A stretch of DNA of 64,000 nt from Simplicillium sp. C3G150-2 (GCA_022702485.1 JAJIYY010000004.1:5456001-5520000), one strand, 5' to 3'; positions 32,031 to 44,315 are shown, counted from the stretch's first letter. The notes: generated by a model from the sequence alone, not told the origin. Translations and numbers: made by a program.

Positions 32031-33918
32031 AAGTAGACACCGCGGAGGGGCCGAGATGGACGCTTATTTCAGTATTTCCGCCGTATTAGTGCTGACCTGC
32101 AAATGAGGTCAACCGAACAAGCCAGTAAACGAATAAGTTTTTTCTGACAGATAGTTGCATCACATTTGCTTTTTACGTGAACTGGGCTTTAGAATTGTCT
32201 CCATGTAAGTCAGGTGAAGGGAGAGAGTGACATAACTAGGAATCAACTGAGTGCGCGCGCAGGAAACCCGTAGTATGTGAACAACGGGCACGCGAAGACC
32301 CGATCGTCCAGGGTTCTAAGCTGAAGGGTTTCTGGAGAAAACCGAGAGTAGCGTGACCTGGGCCATGCTGGTGCTCTAGCGTTTCTCGCGACATGCGGCA
32401 TGAATGAGGATCGATCAAGAGAGCTGTAGTTGACAGTTGGGGCGGTTTAAAGTTCTTTGGTCAGGCCGGCTGTTGTGCCTGATCGACGTCGCCTGTTAAT
32501 GCTGAGGAAGTGAGATATTGCTATCGGTAGATGCTGCAGAGTCGTGTTCGTAAAGCTGGCTGTGTTGCCTCTTCTGGTCATTTGGTCGTGAAGGGGGACT
32601 GGAACTGGCTTTTACTGGTTGCTGCTGGCTGGGTAGGGTGACCATGAGGCAGCCACACGAGCGGCCAGAGAGAAGCCAAAAAGCAGCCAAGAGGGCAAAT
32701 GCGACGTCGATCTGTATGCAAAATTTGGGGTTGCATTGAAGACCATGGAGACTAGCGGGCTCGGCTGGGTCCAATAGAACCGCCGAGAGACCCCAGCAAG
32801 CAAGAGTGCCATCGTCTAGCCAGACTTGAGCAAAGGCCCGGTTGGCACAGCTTATTGGCCGAGATGAAATTTTCCCCGTCAGCCGTGCATGGACAGGGTA
32901 TCGCTCGATGGAGGTTACTGTCGTACAACGTTGTACAAGAGGAGGAGCAAACCTGATGCTGTCTTGATCGGGGACATCTCCTTTTCGCAGGCGTGTGGAG
33001 GGGCAAGTCAGGAGATGGTGTGGTGAGATGCAGCCGCAAGAACAGGCGAACCCGAATACGCTGAATGGCACACCGTGCTGGATCATGCAGACATGTATCT
33101 TGGAGAAGACGGCGATGCTCTGTTTGATGGCATTGTGCAGCAGCTGGACAAAGGGGACAGACAGGGTAACAGGCAAAAGGCAAAATACAGAGTTCGAGTT
33201 AAGCGGTTGCTTGACAGCTGTCACATGCTGCCGTCAGTTGGCCCAGCGGGTGGTGTCCAGTGTAGCGAAAGAATATTAGCGTACCACCCGGGCACTACGA
33301 ATCCAAAGGAGTTCTAAATACAGGGCATCGTGCAGCGGCGTGTGGGACGGGTCAGGTTGATTCCGGGGCACTGATCCACTGTGACTGCCACCATCAGACC
33401 TCTGCGCAGCTCGCTACGGCACACCTGCGGCCGCCTCCAAGGCAGTCCCTTGCCTCTCCACAGCGCTCTCCACAGTGCTGGTTCCTGGTTTTCCAGCCAA
33501 CCAGCAGCCAAAGCCCAGGGCGGGACAGGAGGAGGCGACAGGGGGGGTACAGGGAGGCACCGCTCCCATCGTCTGCGAAGGGAAATCGTGGCCGTGGTGA
33601 CGAGCAGAGCCACTGGCCATTGTCTTGGATCTAAACTAGTTTTTCCTTTTCCTGGCCTGGTGCTGCCCATGCCACCAGCCATTCCATCCATCCACCAGCT
33701 TGACAGAGTACATGGGTCCCCAAATCTTATAATTATCCCCGACGACCCTCCAAGATCGACCTCCCGGTTCGTTTTGCTCTTGCTTCACCATCTCCTCGCG
33801 TTTCGGTGCACAAAGGCTGTCGTCTCTCCCTTTTGACCACAACATCGACGAACCTATACAGACAAGGTTACAGCCCCTTTCGCCTGTTGCACGATATATC
33901 CATCGATCGACCGCAATC
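32031..33918. other. Intergenic, 1.9 kb, no convincing gene
   Basis: The largest open frame (242 codons, minus strand, 32496-33224) starts with GTG and has no recognisable motif or intron pattern. A pyrimidine-rich leader and a TATAATTAT element (about 33728) precede the FAD-oxidase gene. Confidence 0.45.
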
Positions 33919-35484
33919 ATGGGCAACACTCCCAGCACTCCTCTGGCTACTTGCCTCGAAGCCGTCTGCAACGGCCGCACTGGCTGTGTCGCATACCCCG
34001 ATACTCCTCTCTACCAAGCTGCTTGGGTCAAGCCTTACAACCTCGATGTCCCTGTTTCTCCCAGCGCCGTTATCCGCCCAAACAACGCCGATGAGGTCTC
34101 CAAGGCCATTCAGTGCGCGTCGCAGAACAATGTCCACGTCCAGGCTAAGTCTGGAGGTCACTCTTATGCGTAAGTAGTTGGTCTCCTGCTGGGCTTGCAA
34201 GTGCCAATCTTAACCCAATAATACTAACTGATCATGACAGCAACTTCGGTCTTGGTGGCGATGGCAACGGTCTCATGATTGATCTCAAGAACCTCAACGA
34301 CTTCAAGATGGACACCAACACTTGGTACGCCTCTTTCGGCTCCGGGTTCCTCCTCGGTGACCTGGACAAGCAGCTTCACGCCAACGGCAAGCGTGCCATG
34401 TCTCATGGTACCTGCCCCGGTGTCGGTATTGGAGGACACGCCACTATTGTACGGTTTTTTTATATTTTTTGTTACGAAATGCCTGCGGTTACGTTTGAAA
34501 GATTTACTAACTTTCATCCAGGGTGGACTCGGTCCCAGCTCTCGCATGTGGGGAAGCGCCCTCGACCACGTTGTTGAGGTGGAAGTTGTCACTGCTGATG
34601 GCAAGATCCAGCGCGCCAACGAAAAGGAGAACTCCGATCTCTTCTACGCCCTTCGTGGTGCCGGTGCCAGTTACGGTGTCATCACCGAATTCGTCGTCAA
34701 GACTCACCCTGAGCCTGGCAACGTCATCGAGTTCACTTACAGCTTCAGCTTCGGCAGCCAAAAGGAAATGGCTCCCGTCTACCGCGGCTGGCAGAAGCTG
34801 ATTGGCGACCCCGAAATGGACCGTCGCTTCTCTACTCTCTTCATTGCTGAGCCCCTTGGTGCTCTCATCACTGGTACTTTCTACGGCACCGAGGAAGAGT
34901 ACCACGCCTCTGGTATTCCCGAGCAGCTCCCCGCCGGTGGCAAATTCAACCTCACCGTCATGGACTGGCTAGGCAGCTTGGCTCACATTGCTGAGACTAC
35001 TGGTCTTTACCTCTCTAACCTTCCCACCCACTTTGCCAGCAAGTCTCTTGCCTTTAACAAGGAAGACCTCCTGGACGACAAGAGCATCGACAACTTGTTT
35101 GAGTACATGGGCAGCGCTGATGCCGGTACCCTACTGTGGTTTATCATCTGGAATTCTGAGGGTGGCGCCATGCACGACACGCCCTACGACGCCACTGCCT
35201 ACCCTCACCGTGACGCTCTCATGATGTACCAGTCTTACCTCGTCAGCCTGTCCAACATCTCCGAGACTACCCACCAGTTCGTTGATGGCGTCCACGAGCA
35301 TATTGTCGCCGGTGCACCGAAGGCCAAGACGACGTATGCCGGATACATTGACAAGTTCCTCAACCGCACTGCTGCCAACGATTTCTACTGGGGCGACAAG
35401 GTTCCTCAGCTTCGCCAGATCAAGAAGAAGTGGGATGCCAACAACGTCTTCCGCAACCCCCAGAGTCTGGATCCTGCCGAGTAA
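33919..35484 (+). CDS. FAD-linked oxidoreductase, berberine-bridge/glucooligosaccharide-oxidase family, bicovalent flavin type
   Basis: Three exons (33919-34169, 34241-34448, 34522-35484; introns of 71 and 73 nt) give 473 aa. The FAD-binding PCMH domain has SGGHSYA with His81 and SHGTCPGVGIGGH with Cys142. These are the two residues that attach FAD through 8-alpha-histidyl and 6-S-cysteinyl bonds in glucooligosaccharide oxidase. The C-terminal BBE segment ends W(D)ANNVFRNPQSL, the standard YFGxNxxRL-like end. No signal peptide is visible (MGNTPSTP...), although most relatives are secreted, so it may be cytosolic or use another route. It should oxidise a sugar or other alcohol with O2, giving H2O2. 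The N-terminus resembles the start of 6-hydroxynicotine-oxidase-like fungal proteins, so substrate class is uncertain. Confidence 0.88.
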
Positions 35485-36884
35485 GGGGGGGCAGAGTTTT
35501 GCTTTTTCGACGCCATATCTTTTTTTCATTTTTTTTTTTTTGAACGCCGAGCGATTCTGATTGGAAACAAAAGAGGGAGACTGGATTGGCTGAAACCTGA
35601 TGATAACGACATTACACGTATATACTACAGTAGTCTTAATATTTGCCAATACACATGTAATAGATGGCATTGATTTGATATCCCCCTTTGCTATTGTGAC
35701 AAAAACACTGATAAAGACGATTAACGCGTTTCCTTGTTGGTGCAATGGCTTAGCGAATGCAAGTAATTTAATTATTATTACCTATTACAGGGTTGAGTGG
35801 CAGCGTGAGTGGCAGGGAGAGTGGCGACTGTGGCTGTTGGGATTTGGGAATTAGCGCTGGACTGCAGCGACTTCCAGCTCCACATTGCTGTTTTCAGGGC
35901 ATGATGTGCGACCGCGCTGCAGACTCTCACGCCCCAAGACACTAAAAGAGCCTAAAAGAACAGGTGAAACTGCCCCAAGCAGGCGTTGTGTCCGCTGTGG
36001 CCGCTGTTGTCACTGCAGTGGTCCAGTAAAGAGCGAAGCCTAAAAGCTTCTATGCGCCACCAACTGCGGCCAAGCCGGGGTCTTTGTTAGATTGGGACGA
36101 GAGGGGCCAAACGGGCGTTTAAAAAAATAATGAAGACATGTCCACGCATTTACTGTACTATTTACTGCCTCAATGACACATTCTCGCTGTCCATTTTCTT
36201 GTGCTATGTTTTCTGGAACTAGTAGAGCGGCATTACAACCGAGCATTACCGTGCTTAACCCCCATGTAAGGGTTGCTAGTGCTAGTGGCTGTTAGTGGCC
36301 CTCGCTACTTACAGTGAGTCAAGGCTACCTAGGACAGGCAGTACAACACAGCAATCATTGCCCGGTGCAGTAAGCTCACCAGGCAAAAAGATGCCTACTG
36401 TTGGTGTCTAGTGCGTAGAAATTATTATTAGCAGCATTTGTTGCAGCGCATGTGCCTTAAGCGCCGCCCACTCCCACTGACCCGCATCGGCCATCCGCTA
36501 ATTTTCTGCCCCGCGACTCGCCTCGACTCCAAAACCCTTCACCCCGCCGCTCTGGCTCCCTCGCGTCCTCGACCTCTCGCCCGTCATTCTTTGCCAGTTT
36601 TCTGTCTCTCGTCGTTGCTGCTTTTCCCCCGAAACGCATTTTCTCCCGCTCGTTTCACTACCTGCGCCAACCTGTTTTTACTCGTATTTACGAATCGTGC
36701 GATGATATGATGCGACTGCTTCAGAACGCCCGACATTGGACGCGCCGCATAGAACTGGAAAAACGGTTCTTTCTCGACTTTATTTCTTGAATACACCCAC
36801 CGCGATACCCCAAACTCTCTGCGCCTTTGTCTAATATCAATACTATTAGAAGTCTATTACGTTTCATATAGAATACCGCGCACC
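35485..36884. other. Intergenic, 1.4 kb, upstream of the cyclin gene
   Basis: No supported gene. The segment contains a T-rich 3' flank (35515-35545), short GTTAGTGGC-type direct repeats near 36260-36300, and a long C-rich leader (36465-36690) before the cyclin ATG. Confidence 0.45.
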
Positions 36885-38018
36885 ATGGACTCTGCCATGG
36901 GAAACTCGGGCTTTGCCACGACCTTGACTGCGCCGGCCATGCCCTCATTCCAACAAAGCTCGTCCGACGCGAGCAGCGCAAGCATTACCGAGCCACCACC
37001 TCCTCCCGTACCGGCATCCGATCCTCGATTATCTATTGACCATGATAACAAGTCAACACCGCCGCCACTGGAGGAACATGACCTCTTCAAGCTACCAGCG
37101 CTCGAGGCACTCAGATTGTTGAGTGCTAGCCTAGAACTTCTTGTGCAAATGACTGGCGATATTCCTCCAACGCCGCCCCCTAGAACACCATCATACCCGC
37201 AAATGTCCGACATGCAAGCTGAAAAAGCAAACATTGTGCGCACTCATTCCCAGCAGAACCTCGCACGACTGCGCCAGCAAGCGTCGCGTGAGGAAGCTGA
37301 AAGACGAAGTGGAAGCGTGACCGGCAAACGACCCTCAAACGATCCCAGCTTGGGCGGAAAATCGAAGCTACAAGCATACAGTGCGGCCATGACCGCTCAG
37401 CTGGCGCAACAACAAGAAGATTCTGCCGTCATGTCGCCAGAACCCATTGATGGCGTGCGTCTGCGACATGAGCCAGTCGTCAGAAGATCACCTCCTCCGT
37501 CACCGTACGTCGTGGTGGGAGAAGACTCGCAACCGGTGAACCTGCAGCATGGAGCGATTACGCGCAAGTTCTATAGTAAGAACGAACCGCCAATCCCCAT
37601 CAACCAGTACCTCCAGCGTCTTCACCAATTTTGCCCCATGAGCGCAGCCGTATACCTCGCAACATCATTATACATTCACAGATTGGCGGTAGAGGAGCGC
37701 GCTATTCCGGTGACAAAACGAAACGCCCATCGACTCGTTTTAGCTGGTCTGCGAGTGGCGATGAAGGCTTTAGAGGATCTGTCGTACCCTCACACTAAAT
37801 TTGCCAAGGTCGGAGGTGTCAGCGAGACAGAACTTGCTCGACTAGAGATATCATTCTGTTTCTTGACCGGGTTTGAGCTTGTGGTGGGTGAAGAAGTCTT
37901 AAGGAGCCACTGGGAAACTCTTCGTGGTGACAAGACGCAGCAAATATTGAATGGAATGGAAGTGCCTCAACTCAGGCTCGAAAGGAAACCAAAGAACCAA
38001 CAAGCCGGTGGAGGGTGA
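36885..38018 (+). CDS. Pho85-type cyclin (PHO80/Pcl family)
   Basis: A single exon of 377 aa starting CACCATGG, a strong context. The first 210 residues are low-complexity, rich in Ser, Pro and Gln, with proline runs near 37-42 and 97-103 and many SP/TP sites. The cyclin box starts around 235 with the PHO80 signature: PIPINQYLQRLHQFCPMSAAVYLA in outline, then YIHRLAVEE, NAHRLVLAGLRVAMK, LEDLSYPHTKFAKVGGVSETEL and LE..FCFLTGFELVV. This type binds the Pho85 kinase and adjusts phosphate, glycogen or polarity responses. The long phosphosite-rich N-terminus resembles Pcl6/Pcl7-like members more than the short Pho80. Confidence 0.88.
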   Translation: MDSAMGNSGFATTLTAPAMPSFQQSSSDASSASITEPPPPPVPASDPRLSIDHDNKSTPPPLEEHDLFKLPALEALRLLSASLELLVQMTGDIPPTPPPRTPSYPQMSDMQAEKANIVRTHSQQNLARLRQQASREEAERRSGSVTGKRPSNDPSLGGKSKLQAYSAAMTAQLAQQQEDSAVMSPEPIDGVRLRHEPVVRRSPPPSPYVVVGEDSQPVNLQHGAITRKFYSKNEPPIPINQYLQRLHQFCPMSAAVYLATSLYIHRLAVEERAIPVTKRNAHRLVLAGLRVAMKALEDLSYPHTKFAKVGGVSETELARLEISFCFLTGFELVVGEEVLRSHWETLRGDKTQQILNGMEVPQLRLERKPKNQQAGGG

Positions 38019-38501
38019 TAGGAAATACGTCTCATGATATTCTTTACGGGCCAAATTCTTTCTATTTTACTTTTTGGGATCACATGGGCTAGGAGCAACA
38101 ATATAATATAATAGCAGCCTTGCTGGCCATAGGAGCAATGGTATGAAGCGAGGAAAGATTATTCTAACGATTAATATTCGTGTATATAGTTAAATTAAAC
38201 GATAGACGTCTGAGGACAGTTTAGCGGTCCTTGGCTTGATTCTGGTATTATTTGCTTGAGAAGCATTGAATGGTTACATGTCATGATCCGAGTTGGTGTT
38301 GATCGACTTATACCAGCTTCTGTGGGAGCTGTACCCAGTCACTTGACGCATACCAACTGGGAATGATAGCTCATGGAATTGAATTGGAATATGGAACGGA
38401 CATAAGGCGTGCTGTCTGTTTAGAGCTATCTATTTTCTGCCTCGCTGAAGAGGTCTACCCAACGAGGTCACCGTAGGCTGTTGAAGGCCCATCTCATCTA
38501 C
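38019..38501. other. Intergenic between convergent cyclin and actin genes
   Basis: 480 nt of AT-rich 3' flanks. No gene is seen. Confidence 0.5.
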
Positions 38502-40098
38502 TTAGAAGCACTTGCGATGAACAATGGAAGGACCAGATTCATCATACTCTTGCTTGGAAATCCACATCTGCTGAAAGGTAGAAAGCGAAGCCAGGATAGA
38601 TCCACCAATCCACACAGAGTACTTTCTCTCTGGCGGAGCAACAATCTTGACCTTCATGGACGACGGGGCGAGAGCAGTGATTTCCTTCTGCATGCGATCG
38701 GACATGCCAGGATACATGGTAGTGCCACCAGACTGCGCAGCTATCAGCATATGTCAATTTATTCCACGCGAGGTACATACCATGACAATGTTGTTGTACA
38801 GATCCTTTCGAACATCAACATCGCACTTGATGATGGAGTTGAAGACAGTGGCGTGCACACCAGCGTCTTCCATACCAAGAACAGAAGGATGAAAAAGAGC
38901 CTCGGGGGCTCTAAATCGCTCATTTCCAATCGTGATGACCTGTCCGTCGGGAAGTTCATAGGATTTCTCAAGGCTAGAGCTGTGCGCAGCAGTCTGGACC
39001 TCCTGCTCAAAGTCAAGAGCAACGTAGCAAAGCTTCTCTTTGATGTCGCGAACAATCTCGCGCTCAGCAGTAGTCGAGAATGGATAGCCGCGCTCAGCCA
39101 AAATCTTCATGAGATACTCCGTGAGGTCACGTCCCGCCATATCCATGCGGGCAATGGCGTGAGGAAGAGCAAAACCCTCGTAGATGGGCACGACGTGGGT
39201 GACGCCGTCTCCAGAATCCAGCACGATTCCGGTAGTGCGACCAGACGCGTAGAGGGAAAGAACGGCCTGGATCTGGACGTAGAAAGCTGGGGCGTTGAAA
39301 GTTTCAAAGATTATCTGGGTCATCTTCTCTCGGTTGGACTTGGGGTTGATCGGTGCCTCGGTCAACAGGACGGGGTGTTCTTCGGGAGCGACGCGGAGCT
39401 CATTGTAGAAGGTGTGATGCCAAATCTTCTCCATGTCGTCCCAGTTGGTGACGATGCCGTGTTCCACCGGGTAGCGGAGAGAAAGGACACCTCGCTTGGA
39501 TTGGGCTTCGTCGCCGATGTAGGAGTCTTTGTTGCCTAGGCCGATCATAATACTAGGAGAGTTAGATGCTGTATTTGTGGTTGGTTAGAATGGGACCATA
39601 CTTATTGTGGCGAGGGCGACCAACGACGGACGCTATTGAGATGGTCAGTACAGTCTAGTAATAAAGGACCCAGATTGAACTTTGAGCATGAGTCTTTCTC
39701 GTGAATGGAAGGACAAAAGCTAAAGGGCTCGGAGAGGTTCATGTTGGTTCGGGGACACTCACGAAAAACGGCACGGGGTGCATCATCGCCAGCAAAGCCA
39801 GCTTTGCACATTCCGGAGCTGCATCAAAATTAGCTTTATCAAAAGAGACAAGGCATAAAGATAAAGGCTGTCCCATCCGCTCGAACCAGTGGTCATTTTG
39901 GATGGATGAGAGGAGGCTCGGCAGGGGCCAGTCGAATGCGGTGTGAGGGAAAACCTACCCATTGTCAATGACGAGAGCAGCGACGTCGTCTACAGTTTCA
40001 TCAAAGTATTAGCAAACGATGCCATCAGATGCAAACAGCGATTTCGAATGGCACAGGTCGGCTGAGCCGTTCCTCGAAGATTGAATCGTACCCTCCAT
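38502..40098 (-). CDS. Actin, divergent from the canonical fungal sequence
   Basis: Six exons (40098-40092, 39989-39959, 39818-39763, 39632-39602, 39552-38781, 38732-38502) give exactly 375 aa, the canonical actin length. Exon 1 is 7 nt (ATG GAG G) and joins to MEDDVAALVIDNG. The phosphate loops (DNGSGMCKAGF, DSGDGVTH) and the end (GPSIVHRKCF) are intact. The introns (102, 140, 130, 49, 48 nt) cluster at the 5' end as in other fungal actin genes, some longer than usual here. Differences from conventional fungal actin: residues 41-49 in the DNase-I loop read NNIMIGLGN where HGIMIGMGQ/QGIMVGMGQ is expected; SVVGRPRH for SIVGRPRH; VLSLRYPV; and MEDAGVHATVFNSIIK. His40 and His73 are kept. It polymerises in all likelihood. 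Whether it is the only actin gene or a second paralogue cannot be told from one window. Confidence 0.93.
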
Positions 40099-41151
40099 GT
40101 TTACTGGTGATCAAATAAAACCGAAGATATCGATGTGCAGAATGTTGTAGAGATTGTTAAAGCGAAATCAGAATGGTAACCAAATTTGTCAAGAGATGGA
40201 AGCAGGACGAAATTGTAAGTTGGGCAGAAAAGGTTTTGTACAAAGGCGATTGGCGTAGGCAAACGGGCAACTGCACAGAAGATTTTGAATGATGCAATTA
40301 CTAACGTCTTGAATTTCAGATCTGACAATTTAATCTCACATTTTCTGATACACGATACGCTGTGGAATTGTTGGCTGAGCATCGGCGTGACGCGGCCATG
40401 ATCCCATCATCTTCAGGCAGACACTATTTGGCCAACCCATGGCAGGTGCATTTTTTATTTGACTTATTGTTTTAACAACCAGTTCAATGCAGCTTCAAGG
40501 CAAACAATTGAGAAGTGGGTTGGCAAATTGGAGAATAAGGAGCAGCTCTAGGCACCGAGTTAGTGTACTAGGCAGACGAATTCCGCGAGTCGAGACAACA
40601 CAAAGAGCGGAATTCAGACCGTCAGACGACGTAAATGAATTTCAAGATAGTCTTAAGCTGAATATAATGGATTATGTAGTACGCGTACGGGGTTGCGGAG
40701 TGCAAGAGATGTCCGATACGCATCTTCGCTTTGAACCTCCTTCAAGTATTTCGCAGGCGTGCATGCGGCAGGTCCACCGATTCAGCCAAGATGTAAGTGT
40801 CTTTAATTGCTCGTTCGCATGGAAGACGCAAATGGAGAAGTAGTTCCGTTAGTGTTGCAGTTAAAAATAGACCCAACCAAGGGTTCCTCCTGCGATATGT
40901 CACAGCCGCATGTCATTCTTGCACGTCGAGGTGTAATTCTTCGGTGAACAGACGTCATCACCAAGCAGCGTATCCCCGATTGCTACTGCCTTGCCCTTGG
41001 GGTTCAATTAATTCGATGCCTAATTCGGTCAGAGGCTGTGTGTATCAGGCTACACTTGCGGCCAGCAATATTATCTTGTCTTGATCCCTCACTTGCTTCA
41101 CCTTCGACCGCAGTTTGCCGCTGATGAAAACCCCAACATTCCTGTACAGCC
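40099..41151. other. Intergenic upstream of actin, with a 118-codon orphan frame
   Basis: About 1 kb. An ATG-led frame at 40487-40843 encodes a basic 118-residue product with no known motif. A strong GTAAGT donor occurs inside it (40794), but no convincing following exon was found, so I treat it as unproven. The rest is actin promoter and leader. Confidence 0.3.
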
Positions 41152-42030
41152 ATGTTTCCCAAATTCAACAGCCTCCCTCCCGAGGTCCGACAACTCGTCT
41201 GGAAGGAAACCCTTCCAGATCGCCGCGTATTTCACCTTAGCACCTTTCTTTGCCCCAGTCATCCCAAGGAACTCCCTAAACGGCTACCTGCGCTTGCTGA
41301 AGCAGGTTCTTATCGGCAAACATGCGACGTCTATATCCGCCATAAGCCCCCTATAGCAACATAAGTCTGCAACGAATCTCGCAAAGCAGCCTTGCGGCGA
41401 GGATTCTTTCTATCAGCGTGTGAGGTCACCGCAGCAGGGCCGCATCCAGGAGTTTGGTTCAACCCTCAACGAGATATGCTGTACTTTGATCGCGATATGA
41501 GGCGTTTCATCTGTTTCAAGCATCATATGAGCATTACCGACATCGACCGTGTTCTGCATATTGGTGTTGAGTGGCGTGCGTGGTTCCGTGACGTGCCACG
41601 GATGCAACCGGACTACGACACATCTCTTCCTTGGAAACCTGCCATGGAGGGGCTTCTGTACTACTTCCCTCACGCCCAGAGTCTCAACTTCATTCTACCA
41701 CAAGTCCGTAAAAACGGTACCATGCCCATAGGACGAGAGCCATACAGCGCGAAACATCATCTCTGCCATATCGAACCGCTCGACGGCAATGCCAAAGTAC
41801 CATGGGAAAGAGAAACAAGGCTGCCAGTCAGCTCTAAGTCTTTTCGATCGATGGAATGGCGCGCCATACAAAGGGAGATGGAGACGGCTCTTCATTTGCT
41901 TCAAGGCGGCAATATAAGAGTCATGTCTGACGACGGCGTCGGAAGACAGACACCACACAAAAGCAATTACCCTGTCATTGAAGGTTGGTGGTTGATTCGC
42001 CCAGGAGTAAATAAAGACTTCGGAGAGTAG
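41152..42030 (+). pseudogene. 2EXR-domain protein gene interrupted by an in-frame TAA
   Basis: The frame from the ATG at 41152 reads FPKFNSLPPEVRQLVWKETLP, the start of the fungal 2EXR family. It runs to codon 71, where TAA (41362-41364) interrupts PPIAT-stop-VCNESRKAAL. The usual wording around here is IA.VCRESR, so the stop falls inside the conserved motif. The same frame then stays open to 42030, for 293 codons in all. The downstream part is well preserved (WFNPQRDMLYFD, LHIGVEWRAWFRD, FPHAQSLNFIL). No GT-AG pair nearby removes the stop in frame. Either the gene is freshly dead, or the TAA is a strain variant or sequencing error. Two short products, or readthrough, are less likely. Confidence 0.72.
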
Positions 42031-42250
42031 GAAGGACTTTCGTGACACCTGATGAACGCGGTTGGAGCCGAGAATGGGAGTCATGCAACGTTGCCCTTTA
42101 CTTTTGTATTACTCCTAAAATGTGGTCGAAGCAGTTACAAGAAAACTTGCGACAATTGTGTATACATAAAACAAATGAATCTAGTCGACGGAAGAAGTAT
42201 CATGAGCTTGGAAAAATATACAGCGTTTTCACAATGGCGTGTACAGTCTA

Positions 42251-43520
42251 TCATCGTGACCTATCTGATTTATGAGTGCCTCTCACCGTTACATCGCACG
42301 CGGAAGCACTCTCCACACCATTTCTCTCAACATCTCTATCAATATGTGACTCTGAGGGCCTTTTCCCATGATGGGCATGCTCGTCATTGCTAGAGGAGCT
42401 TCCCAGTTTTCTTTCATCCTCTGGGATATGGGATGCCAAGCTGAAGCCATCTTCATTCACACCACCAGACCGCTGCCTTCTTTGTCCGAAAGTGACAATA
42501 TCTAAAGTTCCCTGCCACACTTGTTTCGCAGATTTGCTCGAGGGCATCTTGTTCTCTAACTGGCGGAACAGCGACCACAAGCCCGGCGTAGCGATGACTA
42601 CCATGGACACAACTCCTTCTCTTCCAGCCCATGCTACGCCCGTAGCCTGTAGAAGCGAGTCACTGAAGACATAATATGTTCGTAAAATCGTGCAGCACAT
42701 GATGAAAACACCAGAGCAGAGCAGGCAACTAAGTGCAAGCTTGCGACGCAAGCCAACCTTGAGCTTCCAAAGGATCGGCACTGGTATAACAAGAAGTATA
42801 GCATCAGTAATGACGTTGAGAACGCCTGCAACGTAATAATTCTGCGGTCGTGTAGTGCATAATGCCCCAGGATGTGGCTTGACTTGCCACGCGCGGTGGG
42901 CAGGCACGCAGCTACACAGGTGGGCGAGAATCGATGCCGTCCATGATAACGCCACAAATATGGATGTGTATTTAACAAGAAGATCTTGTCGCCAAATGCC
43001 AGTGCTAAGGGGGGTTGATCAGCATCAGTCGCATAGGGGTGTGATGTAGGAGGTAAGCTTACCCGACCTTCTTGAAGAAGCAAAGCAGAGCGGCTTTGAA
43101 CGAAAAGATCATGCAAATGTATATAACCCAAGAAAAGTGCACCATCTTGGATCCGGTGATGTATTTGTATTCTTCATCATCGGGGACGAGAAGCGCTGTC
43201 TTGTCGTCGAGGTTGTTTATTGTTGGGTAGCGCCCTTGGAGCTGTCAGATGTGTAGTGGGTTGCGGGGCGTAGTTTGCATACCTGTGCTTAATAAATAAT
43301 CGATGACTGAGAGAATTGTATACATGAGCTATTTGATGGTTAGCGGGATTGGATAAGAGTTAAAAATGCTTGAACGTACTGTGGCGATGGCGCAGAACAG
43401 ATCAGTGCCGTCCATGCCTTTGAAGCCAACCAGCTTCAACCTTGTGGCAAAGCGAGCCAGCATCACAAACATGGCGACAGCGAACTCAGCCCATATTTCC
43501 GTAGCTATGGGAGACAACAT
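42251..43520 (-). CDS. Rhodopsin-domain (Pth11-like) integral membrane protein
   Basis: Four exons (43520-43380, 43328-43283, 43234-43063, 43004-42251; introns of 51, 48 and 58 nt) close to 370 aa. Intron 2 ends CCAAG; the CAG ten bases earlier would break the frame. The start is the first ATG of exon 1 (MLSPIATEIW). About seven hydrophobic segments can be counted. They include FAVAMFVMLARF with the R..LKLVGFKGMDGTD loop, MVHFSWVIYICMIFSFKAAL, KYTSIFVALSWTASI, the HPGALCTTRPQNYY loop, VLNVITDAILLVIPVPILWKL, LCSGVFIMCCTILRTYYV and VSMVVIATPGLWSLFR. This is the fungal rhodopsin-domain/Pth11-related layout; the family acts as plasma-membrane receptors or is uncharacterised. The cytosolic tail of about 90 residues is rich in Ser, Glu and His. 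No CFEM domain is present. Confidence 0.8.
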
Positions 43521-44315
43521 CTTGTACAACGGCAACACCAAGAGCCCACGATAAGTGAAGTGCGCGCTTCAGTAAAGATTAGATCGCAAGTCGTGAGAAG
43601 CGATTCGTAAGTGGCTGATAAAGTTAGTTTCCGACGGGAAGATCGTAGATACTGTGGACAACAATAACAGATTGGGGGCGCAGTTTAATTATTACTCGGA
43701 TGTCGCTAACTAGTAACCTCTGCTACGGTGAAGGCTGGGCTGGAGGACAACACGCTCTGGTCAGCACGGCAGATGCAGAAAACACCAGTCGAGCGACAAT
43801 CCCTGTGTGCATCCTTTCTTATCCTGGCGTAGATGAATCGTCCGCGTCAACACAACATGGGGCAAATGCGAATCACCAATGAGCAGAGCGTGGCCGAGTG
43901 AGAAAACAACCACCCGGACCCCGGTCAACGCTCACCTTGAACCCTGTCATTGGGTGACCGTAGCGTCACAAGTGTCTCTGGCCCATGGCTGGTATTAAAA
44001 CCTGAGTGGTCGTCCCAATTGTGCCATCCCCGCTCCCTCTTCATTCGCCTGCCCTGTGCACCCAAAGCGAGACCTTGAGTCGAGTTATATTGCGCTCTTC
44101 TCTAATCCCACCGTCGGCGCATTATTCCAGCGAAGCAAGAAAAGCTTTTTCACCAGTGTTGTGTCCAGCTGCAATAAGTCCAGCGCGAGTTAAGTTAACA
44201 AGCCGATCGGCACCGTTAAAGAAAACGCGGGTCCTTCCGTTCCCCGTCCCCCATCCTACTCTCTCGCACATCCCGCTCAGTCGACTGGCCTGACTCGTCC
44301 CTGTGCTTCGCATGC
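43521..44315. other. Intergenic, divergent promoter
   Basis: 795 nt between the Pth11-like gene (-) and the secreted oxidase (+). A TATTAAAA element sits at 43993-44000, about 320 nt before the oxidase ATG. No coding region is supported. Confidence 0.45.

Noticed and set aside
32496..33224. Minus-strand 242-codon frame between catalase and the FAD oxidase
   Set aside because: It starts with GTG, has no ATG near its start, no motif and no splice signals; composition is that of intergenic DNA.
38481..39539. Plus-strand open frame of 352 codons opposite actin
   Set aside because: It is a shadow of the large actin exon; the minus strand encodes unmistakable actin.
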